A DNA stretch of 24,045 nt from Methanofollis sp. (GTDB taxonomy: Archaea > Halobacteriota > Methanomicrobia > Methanomicrobiales > Methanofollaceae). Below the pieces are notes generated by a model. The model saw only the letters and a list, made by a program, of their open reading frames with translations. It had not been told where the DNA came from and did not search any database. Within the stretch, counting starts at the first letter, position 1. Every line of letters begins with the position of its first letter. Location of the stretch: positions 1 to 24,045 of the forward strand of contig JAQVHG010000006.1 of the NCBI GenBank assembly GCA_028696365.1, written 5' to 3'. Shown one piece after another: positions 13,224 to 19,295 of this stretch. Made by a program: the position numbers and the translations under genes.

Positions 13224-13925
13224 TCACACCTTAGTGATCTGCATAACCGTCACGTCCGCCTCTGCATAATCGAAGTTGACGGTCATGTTCTCATTGTTCT
13301 TCTCGCTGATCGTCCCGAAACGGAGGTACGAGATGTCGTTCGCTGGGTCGGTGAAGACCGTCGGTTGATCGGTGATCGTCATCTGAACAGAGATGCGGTC
13401 GCCGATCTGAAGTTTTGTGAAATCCAAACCCATCTTTTCTGTTCTCTCGGTATCGAACGTCTGGATAATGGGGAGGTCATGGATCGAGATCCGCTTGGTC
13501 TCGCGTTCGTGCATCCCGAGGACGCCATCGTTCAAGGCCTCCATCTCTGGCTGGAGAAGAGCAAACTTACCCTGTCCACCACCGAGGGCGACAGGCACTC
13601 CTTCAACATAGGACGTGGCGTTCGCCCCACCCGTCAGAGAGAGCGGACCGGTCAGGAGGGCGATATCACCCTGCTTCATAGTCTTCTCTACGACCTTCTG
13701 ACTGGTGGTGATGACCGGCTTGCCGTCATTGTCCAGAATCGTGTACTCGACCAGGACAGAGTCGCCAGGGTCGACGCTCCTGAAGGCACTCATTGCCGGG
13801 ATACCATAGGAGGCCACCATAAGGACGGCAAAAAGGATGCCGAAGACGACCATGCCGATCTGCGTCCAATTTCTCTCCTTAGATTTATTCTCTTTTGGAT
13901 TGCGCTTCGCAGATTTGGCAACCAT
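13224..13925 (-). CDS. membrane-anchored FKBP-type peptidyl-prolyl isomerase
   Basis: The 233-residue protein has a basic N-terminus (AKSAKRNPKENKSKERN), one hydrophobic segment (about 24-46, GMVVFGILFAVLMVASYGIP), then an extracytoplasmic FKBP/SlyD-like domain. That domain begins VDPGDSVLVEYTILDNDGKPV, includes an insert with LLTGPLSLTGGANATSYVEG and continues through MEALNDGVLGMHERETKRIS, the usual FKBP strand-helix pattern. The topology (basic side in, domain out) suggests a membrane-bound foldase outside the cell membrane. The family catalyses cis/trans isomerisation at proline; the residues of classic FKBP are only partly recognisable, so catalytic activity is uncertain. The gene diverges from hsp20 and precedes the thioredoxin-like gene, giving a folding-related neighbourhood. 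Confidence 0.85.
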   Translation of the reverse strand: MVAKSAKRNPKENKSKERNWTQIGMVVFGILFAVLMVASYGIPAMSAFRSVDPGDSVLVEYTILDNDGKPVITTSQKVVEKTMKQGDIALLTGPLSLTGGANATSYVEGVPVALGGGQGKFALLQPEMEALNDGVLGMHERETKRISIHDLPIIQTFDTERTEKMGLDFTKLQIGDRISVQMTITDQPTVFTDPANDISYLRFGTISEKNNENMTVNFDYAEADVTVMQITKV

Positions 13926-13984
13926 TAAATATTCAATGGCGTGCTGTGCTCATAAATCACTATGGTCCGCGGCATGTGCGCAAA

Positions 13985-13995
13985 TTATAAATATA
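13985..13995 (+). promoter_or_regulatory. TATA box for hsp20
   Basis: TTATAAATATA lies about 60 bases before the preferred hsp20 start (14051) and 35 before the alternative ATG (14024). It predicts transcription from about 14013-14018, inside the CTAAC/GTTAG operator. Confidence 0.6.
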
Positions 13996-14002
13996 GCTAG
14001 CA

Positions 14003-14017
14003 CTAACTATTGGTTAG
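14003..14017. promoter_or_regulatory. CTAAC-N5-GTTAG inverted repeat, candidate heat-shock operator
   Basis: CTAAC (14003-14007), TATTG, GTTAG (14013-14017) is a perfect inverted repeat just downstream of the hsp20 TATA box, overlapping the predicted transcription start. The same pattern, CTAAC-N5-GTTAG, is what I recall for the binding site of the heat-shock regulator HSR1 of Archaeoglobus fulgidus. A bound repressor here would block initiation. No HSR1 gene is in the window. Confidence 0.6.
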
Positions 14018-14050
14018 CATCCGATGAAGGATGCAAGGAGAAGAGAGTAT

Positions 14051-14515
14051 ATGGTACAGAGAAGAGGATTTTACCCGTTTTGGAGAGACTTCGACGCGAT
14101 GATGAATGACATGCGGGAGGACATGGAAAGTCGCTTCCAGTCCCTCATCACTGAGACCGGCGCAGGAAAGTACCTCCCAGTTGTCAAGGGGGAAGACATG
14201 CGAGTGGACGTCTGCGACCATGAGGATGAGATGGTGGTCGTTGCAGATCTCCCTGGCGTTGATAAAGAGAACATTTCCCTGCGGCTCATCAACCCCAGGC
14301 TCCTTGAGATCTCCGCAGTCCAGGCACAGGGCCAGGAGACCGAAGAAGCCGGGTACTTCATGCGTGAGCGGTACTACGGAACAGTGCGGCGGGCCGTCGG
14401 GCTCCCGGTCGAGGTGAAGGAAGAAGGTGCACATGCCACCTTCAAGAACGGCGTCCTTGAGGTTCACCTGAAGAAGACAGAGGAAGAGAAGGGGACTGCC
14501 ATACCAATCGAGTAA
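14051..14515 (+). CDS. hsp20: small heat shock protein, Hsp20/alpha-crystallin family
   Basis: Small heat shock proteins assemble into large oligomers that hold unfolding proteins for refolding. The 154 residues have an N-terminal region beginning MVQRRGFYPFWRDFDAMMND and an alpha-crystallin domain (about 50-140) with MRVDVCDHEDEMVVVADLPG, VDKENISLRLI, then AVGLPVEVKEEGAHATFKNG and VLEVHLKK. AxxxNGVLxVxLxK is the domain signature, present as ATFKNGVLEVHLKK. The C-terminal IPIE fits the I-x-I/V anchor. An upstream ATG (14024) adds nine residues; I prefer 14051 because GGAG lies 10 bases before it. The CTAAC-N5-GTTAG operator and a TATA box precede it, so heat-inducible repression is likely. 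Confidence 0.94.
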   Translation: MVQRRGFYPFWRDFDAMMNDMREDMESRFQSLITETGAGKYLPVVKGEDMRVDVCDHEDEMVVVADLPGVDKENISLRLINPRLLEISAVQAQGQETEEAGYFMRERYYGTVRRAVGLPVEVKEEGAHATFKNGVLEVHLKKTEEEKGTAIPIE

Positions 14516-14557
14516 GAGGAGAGTCGCACCCCCCTCTTCTTCACTAAAATCCAAAAA

Positions 14558-14568
14558 CCTTTATCAAT
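14558..14568 (+). promoter_or_regulatory. possible TATA box for the CBS-ParB gene
   Basis: An AT-rich CCTTTATCAATTA occurs in the 87-bp gap after hsp20, about 40 bases before the ATG at 14603. It is the best TATA candidate in that gap; read-through from hsp20 is the alternative. Confidence 0.4.
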
Positions 14569-14602
14569 TACCGAACCCTTGATGTAGCCGTGGTAACAAG
14601 AG

Positions 14603-15397
14603 ATGATAATGGAGAAAAAGCGGGTCAAGGACTATATGACCTATGACGTCGTCACTGTCAGCGTCCACGAGACCGCCCGTGATGTCATCGAGTCCATCCA
14701 GAAGACACGACATGACGGATTCCCTGTTATCAACGACCAGAAGAAAGTGCTCGGGTATATCTCGGCCAGGGATCTCCTAGCTGTTCACCCTGAGACGCCG
14801 GTCGAGCGGATCATGAGCCGGCACCTCATCGTCGCCGACCCCGAGATGAGCGTCAACGATGCTGCAAGAGTGATTTTCCGCTCTGGGATCCAGAAACTTC
14901 CAGTCGTAGACGAGGAGGACAGGCTCATCGGGATCATCTCCAACGCTGACGTGATCAGGTCGCAGATCGAGCATGTCTCGCCTGAAAAGGTCTTTAACTT
15001 CATGGACACCCTCCGAAGGCTCCACAATATCGAGCCGAGTCTGGAACGAGGCTATGTCGCGATCGACGAACTCCTCCCCACTCAGTCTAAAATCTTCGAG
15101 GACGAACTGGAGGGGCGAATGTATGAGATCAAAAAAGGGCTTGCTGAGCCTTTGATCGTGGTGAAACGCCCTGGACGTCTCATCCTTGTCGACGGCCACC
15201 ACCGGGCGATCGCTGCAAAGCGCCTGGGATACAAGACGCTTGATGCTTATATCATCAATATCACCGAGAAGATCGAACTCGGTATGGAAAGGACTGCACA
15301 GGCGCAGAACCTCAAGACCCTCGACGACATCAAGGTCATGGACTATGCCCGCCACCCCCTCGTCGCCGTCACGCACCGGCTAGTGAGGCAGAGTTAG
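14603..15397 (+). CDS. CBS-pair protein fused to a ParB-like domain
   Basis: The 264 residues join two CBS motifs (about 8-60 and 68-120; VKDYMTYDVVTVSVHETARD, GFPVINDQKKVLGYISARDL; RIMSRHLIVADPEM, LPVVDEEDRLIGIISNADV) to a C-terminal domain (about 150-230) with LPTQSKIFEDELEGRMYEIK, LAEPLIVVKRPGRLILVDGH and HRAIAAKRLG. The VDGHHRxxAAxxLG stretch after a Pro-rich I-V strand is the ParB/sulfiredoxin nucleotide-binding fold. CBS pairs bind adenine nucleotides, so this could be an energy-responsive protein; related archaeal proteins are annotated only by domains. It lies downstream of hsp20 on the same strand. A T7 run (15419-15425) follows the stop. Confidence 0.88.
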   Translation: MIMEKKRVKDYMTYDVVTVSVHETARDVIESIQKTRHDGFPVINDQKKVLGYISARDLLAVHPETPVERIMSRHLIVADPEMSVNDAARVIFRSGIQKLPVVDEEDRLIGIISNADVIRSQIEHVSPEKVFNFMDTLRRLHNIEPSLERGYVAIDELLPTQSKIFEDELEGRMYEIKKGLAEPLIVVKRPGRLILVDGHHRAIAAKRLGYKTLDAYIINITEKIELGMERTAQAQNLKTLDDIKVMDYARHPLVAVTHRLVRQS

Positions 15398-15418
15398 GAT
15401 TTAAGACACTTCTCACGC

Positions 15419-15425
15419 TTTTTTT
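15419..15425 (+). terminator. T-tract terminator after the CBS-ParB gene
   Basis: Seven consecutive T start 22 bases after the stop codon, in a sequence CTTCTCACGCTTTTTTTCG. There is no convincing stem; the T run alone is the signal. Confidence 0.5.
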
Positions 15426-15630
15426 CGACATTGTTGAAACCTTCTAGAGAGCGAATGCTTGGGGTGATATGTTCTCGGCGGAATCTCCAGCACGACCTTG
15501 CCGCCCCAATCTTGATGCCGGTGTCTCGAGAATAGAGCCCCAGGCATAAGAAATGGAGGATATAGCATGGGATCAATGTGCTGCTCCCACACTGAAGGAT
15601 TTTCACCACGGCCTCACGCCGGGGGTTTCA
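15426..15630 (+). repeat. decayed second repeat family, copy 1
   Basis: TTGTTGAAACCTTCTAGAGA followed by GCGAATGC near its left side, and GGATTTTCACCACGGCCTC with ACGCCG near its right, recur with changes and different spacing at 21142-21280. Both look like remnants of one element. The minus-strand reading frame here is short and has no recognisable protein, so I call no gene. Confidence 0.4.
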
Positions 15631-15945
15631 CCCCCTGACCCCCAACGACGAGGATAGGCGGGGGCGACGATGGAGCGAGGTTCCCACCAATTCTCCTGTC
15701 TTAAAAAAGAACTATCAAGCGACGAGAAAATTTCATCGCGTATGCTTGAAGCACGATCTCGCCTCATCCTAAATTTTACACAGCCAATCGTTCAGAAATC
15801 TTGAGAAGAGATATGCGAGATCAGAACAGGCCACCCCCCTCACAGACTCTTCATTGCTGTCTCACGCCCCTGGAGTTCCACACCCCCCACCCCAACCAAC
15901 AACGAAGATAAACGGGGGGCGGCACGGAGCAGTGTTTGACTCGCG
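15608..15945 (+). repeat. two degenerate direct copies of a G+C-rich block
   Basis: The stretch 15608-15700 (CACGGCCTCACGCCGGGGG... CAACGACGAGGATAGGCGGG) and the stretch about 15855-15945 (GTCTCACGCCCCTGGAGTTC... CAACGAAGATAAACGGGGGG) match loosely in the same order and orientation, about 245 bp apart. They probably are old duplicated parts of mobile elements, related to the MITE-like family by their C-rich/G-rich halves. The remainder of 15700-16079 has no gene I can support. Confidence 0.35.
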
Positions 15946-16079
15946 GTATTGCCTCGAGAGAAATCATCGGAGTTCACCGGCTATCCTCCTCAGAATCTCC
16001 AGCGCAAGGGTATAGCAGGGCGCACTATCAGAGGTCCACCACAAAAAAACTATGAAGGGTTCGCCAGAACCCAAAAAAT

Positions 16080-16312
16080 GGCTCTGTAGAACCCCTCACC
16101 TCTTGTGTGGAGGAGACGCGTGTCACCCACTTTCCTACTCCTTTGACCGGGGGCGCTGCCCTCAGACCTCCGGGATGAAGATAGGGTCGGGAAGGCAGAA
16201 TAGATGGCTATAAAGAGAGTGAGGCCCTCCTCGACCTATCCGTGTCGCGGGGGGTTCGGGGGGGGAAGGCCCCCCGCCAGAGAGATCCATCGAGAGGATT
16301 TACTACAGACCC
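16080..16312 (+). mobile_element. MITE-like element, nearly complete copy (233 bp)
   Basis: The left end GGCTCTGTAGAACCCCTCA (16080-16098) differs from the type copy at one base. The right end AGGATTTACTACAGACCC is more diverged. The core GTCGGGAAGGCAGAAT starts at 16186, and the right hairpin block GGGGGGGAAGGCCCCCCGCC is at about 16259-16278. CAAAAAAT on the left and ACAAAAAT on the right may be a worn 8-bp target duplication. The element ends about 10 bp after the stop of the nucleotidyltransferase gene, so that transcript would run directly into it. Confidence 0.75.
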
Positions 16313-16321
16313 ACAAAAATC

Positions 16322-17500
16322 CTACGACCCCTCGCACCTGAGGTCGTACTTCTCGTTGAGCACGTGCTCCTTGACCACCGAACCGTCAGGGACGATCACC
16401 TCTGGCCAGAGCCTGGTCCCCGAGTGGATGGTGACACCGTTCTGGAGCACCACCCGTGGGCCGATGACCGTGTCGTTCTCAACCGAACCATCGTCGCCGA
16501 TGATGGTGTCATTGTCGATGATCGCCCCCGAGACCGTCGTCCGGTTCCCGATGACGACCTGGTTGTAGATCGAGGAGGAGAAGATCTTGGCATTGCTCTT
16601 GATGACGCAGTCCTCCCCTATGCTCGTGTACGGCCCGATGAGGACGTTGCTCTCGATGGTGGTCCCCCGACCGATCGAGACCGGGCCGATGATCTGCGAG
16701 TTGGTACCAAGCGAGATCGAACTCCCAAGCGAGACAGGGCCAAGGATCTTCGCCCCCTTCACATGAAGGTCGCCGGTGATATTGGTCGTCGCGATCTCTC
16801 TGAGTTTCCAACGCTCGGCCTGGCGGAGCGAACGCGGGCTGCCCACATCGGTCCAGTTCCCACGGGCAAGCCAGGCCTTGACCTTCCGTCCTTCCTTCAG
16901 GAGGGTGGGGAAGACATTGCGAGCAAAGTCGACCTTCTCTCCTGAGGGAATATAGTCGAAGATCTCAGGATCGCAGACGTACATCCCGGTCGATGCCAGG
17001 TTTGAGAAGGTCTCGCCTGGTCCAGGTTTTTCCTTGAACCGCTTGATGTCATAGTTCACGTCGATCTCCGCGATCCCGTATTCCGAAGGGTCGTCGATGG
17101 AGATGAGCCCGATGGTGGCAATGCCGTCGTTCTTGAGGTGCTCACGGTAGAACTCAAGGAGATTGAGGTCTGCCACATGGTCCCCCCCGACGACGAGGAA
17201 GGGCGAGCCGTCCAGGTACTGCTGGGCGTTCTTGACACTCCCGGCCGTGCCGAGTTTGATCTCTTCGTGGACATACGTGATTTCGGCACCGAAGAGCGAA
17301 CCGTCGCCAAGGGCATTCTCAATGTCATTGCCCTTGTATCCGAGGGTGACGACCATCTCGGTAAAGCCGAGGTCCGCGAGGTGCGTGACCAGATGGGTGA
17401 TCGAGGGCCTATTCACAATCGGAATGCATGGTTTGGGACGCTCAAAGGTGAGCGGCCTCAGGCGGGTGCCCTCTCCGCCGCACATGATGCAGACCTTCAT
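16322..17500 (-). CDS. sugar-phosphate nucleotidyltransferase with C-terminal left-handed beta-helix
   Basis: The 392-residue enzyme begins MKVCIMCGGEGTRLRPLTFE, the nucleotide-binding signature of NDP-sugar pyrophosphorylases (GxGTRLRPLT). It continues with RPKPCIPIVNRPSITHLVTH, KLGTAGSVKNAQQYLDGSPF, LVVGGDHVADL (metal-binding Asp) and RFKEKPG. From about residue 255 it has hexapeptide repeats forming a left-handed beta-helix (KILGPVSLGSSISLGTNSQI; TVSGAIIDNDTIIGDDGSVE). Substrates are unresolved: glucose-1-phosphate thymidylyl- or uridylyl- or mannose-1-phosphate guanylyltransferases share this build. It would supply activated sugars for surface glycans. The frame opens far upstream, but the motif-bearing ATG at 17500 is the true start and has no ribosome-binding site. 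Confidence 0.93.
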   Translation of the reverse strand: MKVCIMCGGEGTRLRPLTFERPKPCIPIVNRPSITHLVTHLADLGFTEMVVTLGYKGNDIENALGDGSLFGAEITYVHEEIKLGTAGSVKNAQQYLDGSPFLVVGGDHVADLNLLEFYREHLKNDGIATIGLISIDDPSEYGIAEIDVNYDIKRFKEKPGPGETFSNLASTGMYVCDPEIFDYIPSGEKVDFARNVFPTLLKEGRKVKAWLARGNWTDVGSPRSLRQAERWKLREIATTNITGDLHVKGAKILGPVSLGSSISLGTNSQIIGPVSIGRGTTIESNVLIGPYTSIGEDCVIKSNAKIFSSSIYNQVVIGNRTTVSGAIIDNDTIIGDDGSVENDTVIGPRVVLQNGVTIHSGTRLWPEVIVPDGSVVKEHVLNEKYDLRCEGS

Positions 17501-17581
17501 AAAGATAGTGTGGCGCGAAAAAGCATTTGAACCTTGGCCCATAAGACAAAGGCTATGCTCCGTGGGGGACAGTACCATCAT

Positions 17582-18079
17582 ATGAGAGAAGAGCCCTTCA
17601 CCTGCACACTCTGTGGCAAATGCTGCATGGGCTTCGGGCGCTACATCACCATCATCAAGCGGACCGGACCACAGGAGTATCGGTGCCAGGAGACGATCAC
17701 CAGACAGGAGTTCACGGCCAGAGTCGAGGCCGAGTATCTCCCCTTCTTCAGGCGGCCGTCGGTCCAGTGGTCCAGGCCCACGGCATGCCCGTTTCTCAGG
17801 GAGGACAGCGGGAGGTATATCTGCACGATCTACTCGCACCGCCCAGACTTCTGCAGGGAATATGTCTGTGCCAGGATGCGGGTGCTCAAGGGCGGTGAGA
17901 TTGCAGGCGAACTGAAGGGCAGGCGGACCCTCAAGACCGATGACAGGAGACTGCAGCGGGTCTGGGACGACGAGATCGAACCGCTCTCTCTGCCTGACCC
18001 TGAGTGGGAAAAGGAGACCGATCGGGTGCTCACCGGTGCCGGGTATGAGACGGTCTGGTACCGGCAGCAGGAGGACTGA
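17582..18079 (+). CDS. YkgJ-type cysteine-cluster protein (CxxCxxCC)
   Basis: The 165 residues start MREEPFTCTLCGKCCMGFGR, with the CxxCxxCC cluster (residues 8-15) of the YkgJ family, predicted to chelate zinc or an iron-sulfur cluster. Further cysteines are in ACPFLREDSGRYICTIYSHR and PDFCREYVCARMRVL, the usual second half of the site (CPFL...C.IY..RP..CR.Y.C). The C-terminus is charged (ELKGRRTLKTDDRRLQRVWD). The frame opens earlier at a TTG (17534), but the ATG at 17582 fits the family. It diverges from the nucleotidyltransferase gene. The next gene, 23 bp downstream, is also rich in cysteine. The family function is unknown. Confidence 0.88.
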   Translation: MREEPFTCTLCGKCCMGFGRYITIIKRTGPQEYRCQETITRQEFTARVEAEYLPFFRRPSVQWSRPTACPFLREDSGRYICTIYSHRPDFCREYVCARMRVLKGGEIAGELKGRRTLKTDDRRLQRVWDDEIEPLSLPDPEWEKETDRVLTGAGYETVWYRQQED

Positions 18080-18102
18080 ACACGGGCGGCCGAGTTCTTA
18101 AG

Positions 18103-18339
18103 GTGAAAGGGGGACGCGTGCCCTGCCCTGACGGCAGAGAACGGTCCCTGGAACACTGCAGGTTCTGCGTCCACTCCAGGCGGTTCTGTCTGGGCGACCG
18201 GTGGGTGCCTTCACCGGCCCGCGCCTACTGCACACTCCAGCGGTCGACTAACGACGTCGATCTCTCGGCAGTGAACGCCGTCGAGTGCGACGACGAGAAG
18301 AACGAAGGGTTTCGGAGTATCATGAGCGTGATCAGTTAG
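18103..18339 (+). CDS. small cysteine-rich protein of unknown function
   Basis: The 78 residues start at a GTG (18103), 23 bp after the YkgJ-like stop and on the same strand. Six cysteines are present: CPDGRERSLEHCRFC gives C-x10-C-x2-C, then SRRFCLGDRWVPSPARAYC adds two, and one sits in AVECDDEKNE. The pattern suggests a metal-binding knuckle. GTG at 18118 (VPCPDG) is an alternative start. I do not recognise the family. Its position, spacing and cysteine content next to the CxxCxxCC protein suggest a functional pair. Codon use resembles neighbouring genes, which favours a real gene over a chance frame. Confidence 0.6.
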   Translation: MKGGRVPCPDGRERSLEHCRFCVHSRRFCLGDRWVPSPARAYCTLQRSTNDVDLSAVNAVECDDEKNEGFRSIMSVIS

Positions 18340-18452
18340 TGTCAGGTCAATCGCCCTCCACCATCTTCACGCCGAGGGCTCCTCGGAACACTTTGTGTTT
18401 CTCATGTTCACTCAGTTCACATCTTGGAGATCAAGGATCTTCTCAAGTTGGC

Positions 18453-18598
18453 CTCACGCTCGCATCCTCCAGACCTCCAGGACCGCAGTGGAGTCGGGAA
18501 AGCAGAATAGATGGCCATGGCGACGAGTGCGTTGCCATCCTCGACCAATTCTGACGCGGGGGAGGGGGGTGCGAGCTTGAGAAAATTTCTAATTTTCG
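18453..18598 (+). mobile_element. diverged MITE-like copy, ends worn
   Basis: The core AGTCGGGAAAGCAGAATAGATGG (here split as GTCGGGAAAGCAG at 18493 and AATAGATGGCCATGG after) is clearly of the family. On its left CATCCTCCAGACCTCCAGGA and on its right GACGCGGGGGAGGGGGG follow the family order. The terminal repeats are not clear: the right side reads GAGAAAATTTCTAATTTTC. The stretch 18340-18452 holds no gene I can support. Confidence 0.6.
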
Positions 18599-18663
18599 GA
18601 CTCTGTAGAAACCCTCAGGATGCCTCTCTCTGGCGGGGAGCTTGCCCGCCCCCCGCGTGGGGA
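18598..18663 (-). mobile_element. inverted right-end fragment of the MITE-like family
   Basis: GGACTCTGTAGAAACCCTCA (18598-18617), then GATGCCTCTCTCTGGCGGGG and AGCTTGCCCGCCCCCCGCGTGG, is the reverse complement of the family's right half (CGCGGGGGG...GCAAGC...CCGCCAGAGAGA...TGAGGGTTTCTACAGAG). It lies immediately against the plus-oriented copy at 18453-18598, so two insertions or an inversion met here. The following 18664-18912 shows nothing I can support. Confidence 0.6.
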
Positions 18664-18912
18664 AATGGGAAGGCTATGGATGCATGGTTGCACTACGAAG
18701 AAGTGAGGATTTCTCCACCATCATCTATCTCGATCTTCTGAGAGAGTGAGGCAGGAGAGTTTTGGGATAGCCTCAGGGTGAAAAAGGGTAGAGAGATCGT
18801 GAGAAGAGGGGGAGTATCCAAGACACACTCTCCACACGAAATTACCACATATTATACAGCCAGATTTCTCATTCTTGTCCGTGCGATTCGAGACCTCGTG
18901 CTCATTCATCCA

Positions 18913-19257
18913 TTAATCTCGTCTCTTCAGATAATCCCAGAGACTCCGCCTCTGGTAGGGGACGCCATGCGCCTCCTTACAGTAGTCTGACTCAATAGTA
19001 TGATGGACAAGCCTCAACTCGTCGCGCATATTCTGGATTATGCCCTTCATCTCCTCGACATCTTTTCTGATTGTGGCATATTCCTCAAATGTACGCTGCT
19101 TCTTGATCTCAATCTCTTTCCCAGACTCAAGGCTAGCAAAACCTGCCTCGATCAATTCAAGGATGGCCTCGTTCCGCCCGATCGATCCTTTCTTGGCATA
19201 GGTGTCGATGGCGTCGAGGAGCTCGGGGTCAAGGGTGAAGGAACACCGCATCACCAT
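18913..19257 (-). CDS. ribbon-helix-helix (CopG-like) DNA-binding protein with coiled-coil tail
   Basis: The 114 residues begin MVMRCSFTLDPELLDAIDTY, then AKKGSIGRNEAILELIEAGF: a short beta-strand, helix, GSxGRNEAI turn and second helix, the ribbon-helix-helix fold that binds DNA as a dimer. The rest (about 45-100; EIEIKKQRTFEEYATIRKDV, EEMKGIIQNMRDELRLVHHT) looks like a long charged coiled coil, unusual for short CopG proteins. GGAGTGAT lies 6 bases before the ATG at 19257. An ATG two codons later is an alternative. It lies 38 bp after cobyric acid synthase on the same strand, so it may share its transcript. No NikR-type metal-binding domain is seen. Confidence 0.85.
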   Translation of the reverse strand: MVMRCSFTLDPELLDAIDTYAKKGSIGRNEAILELIEAGFASLESGKEIEIKKQRTFEEYATIRKDVEEMKGIIQNMRDELRLVHHTIESDYCKEAHGVPYQRRSLWDYLKRRD

Positions 19258-19295
19258 AGGACATCACTCCACACACAAATATCTGAACGCAGTAA

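Noticed and set aside
15394..15609. 71-codon minus-strand open frame after the CBS-ParB gene
   Set aside because: It has no recognisable motif, overlaps decayed repeat material and ends inside the T-tract terminator of the neighbouring gene.
16322..17839. 505-residue reading of the nucleotidyltransferase
   Set aside because: The first 113 residues have no family similarity and would run through the start of the divergent YkgJ-like gene. The motif GEGTRLRPLT begins right after the ATG at 17500, where such enzymes start.
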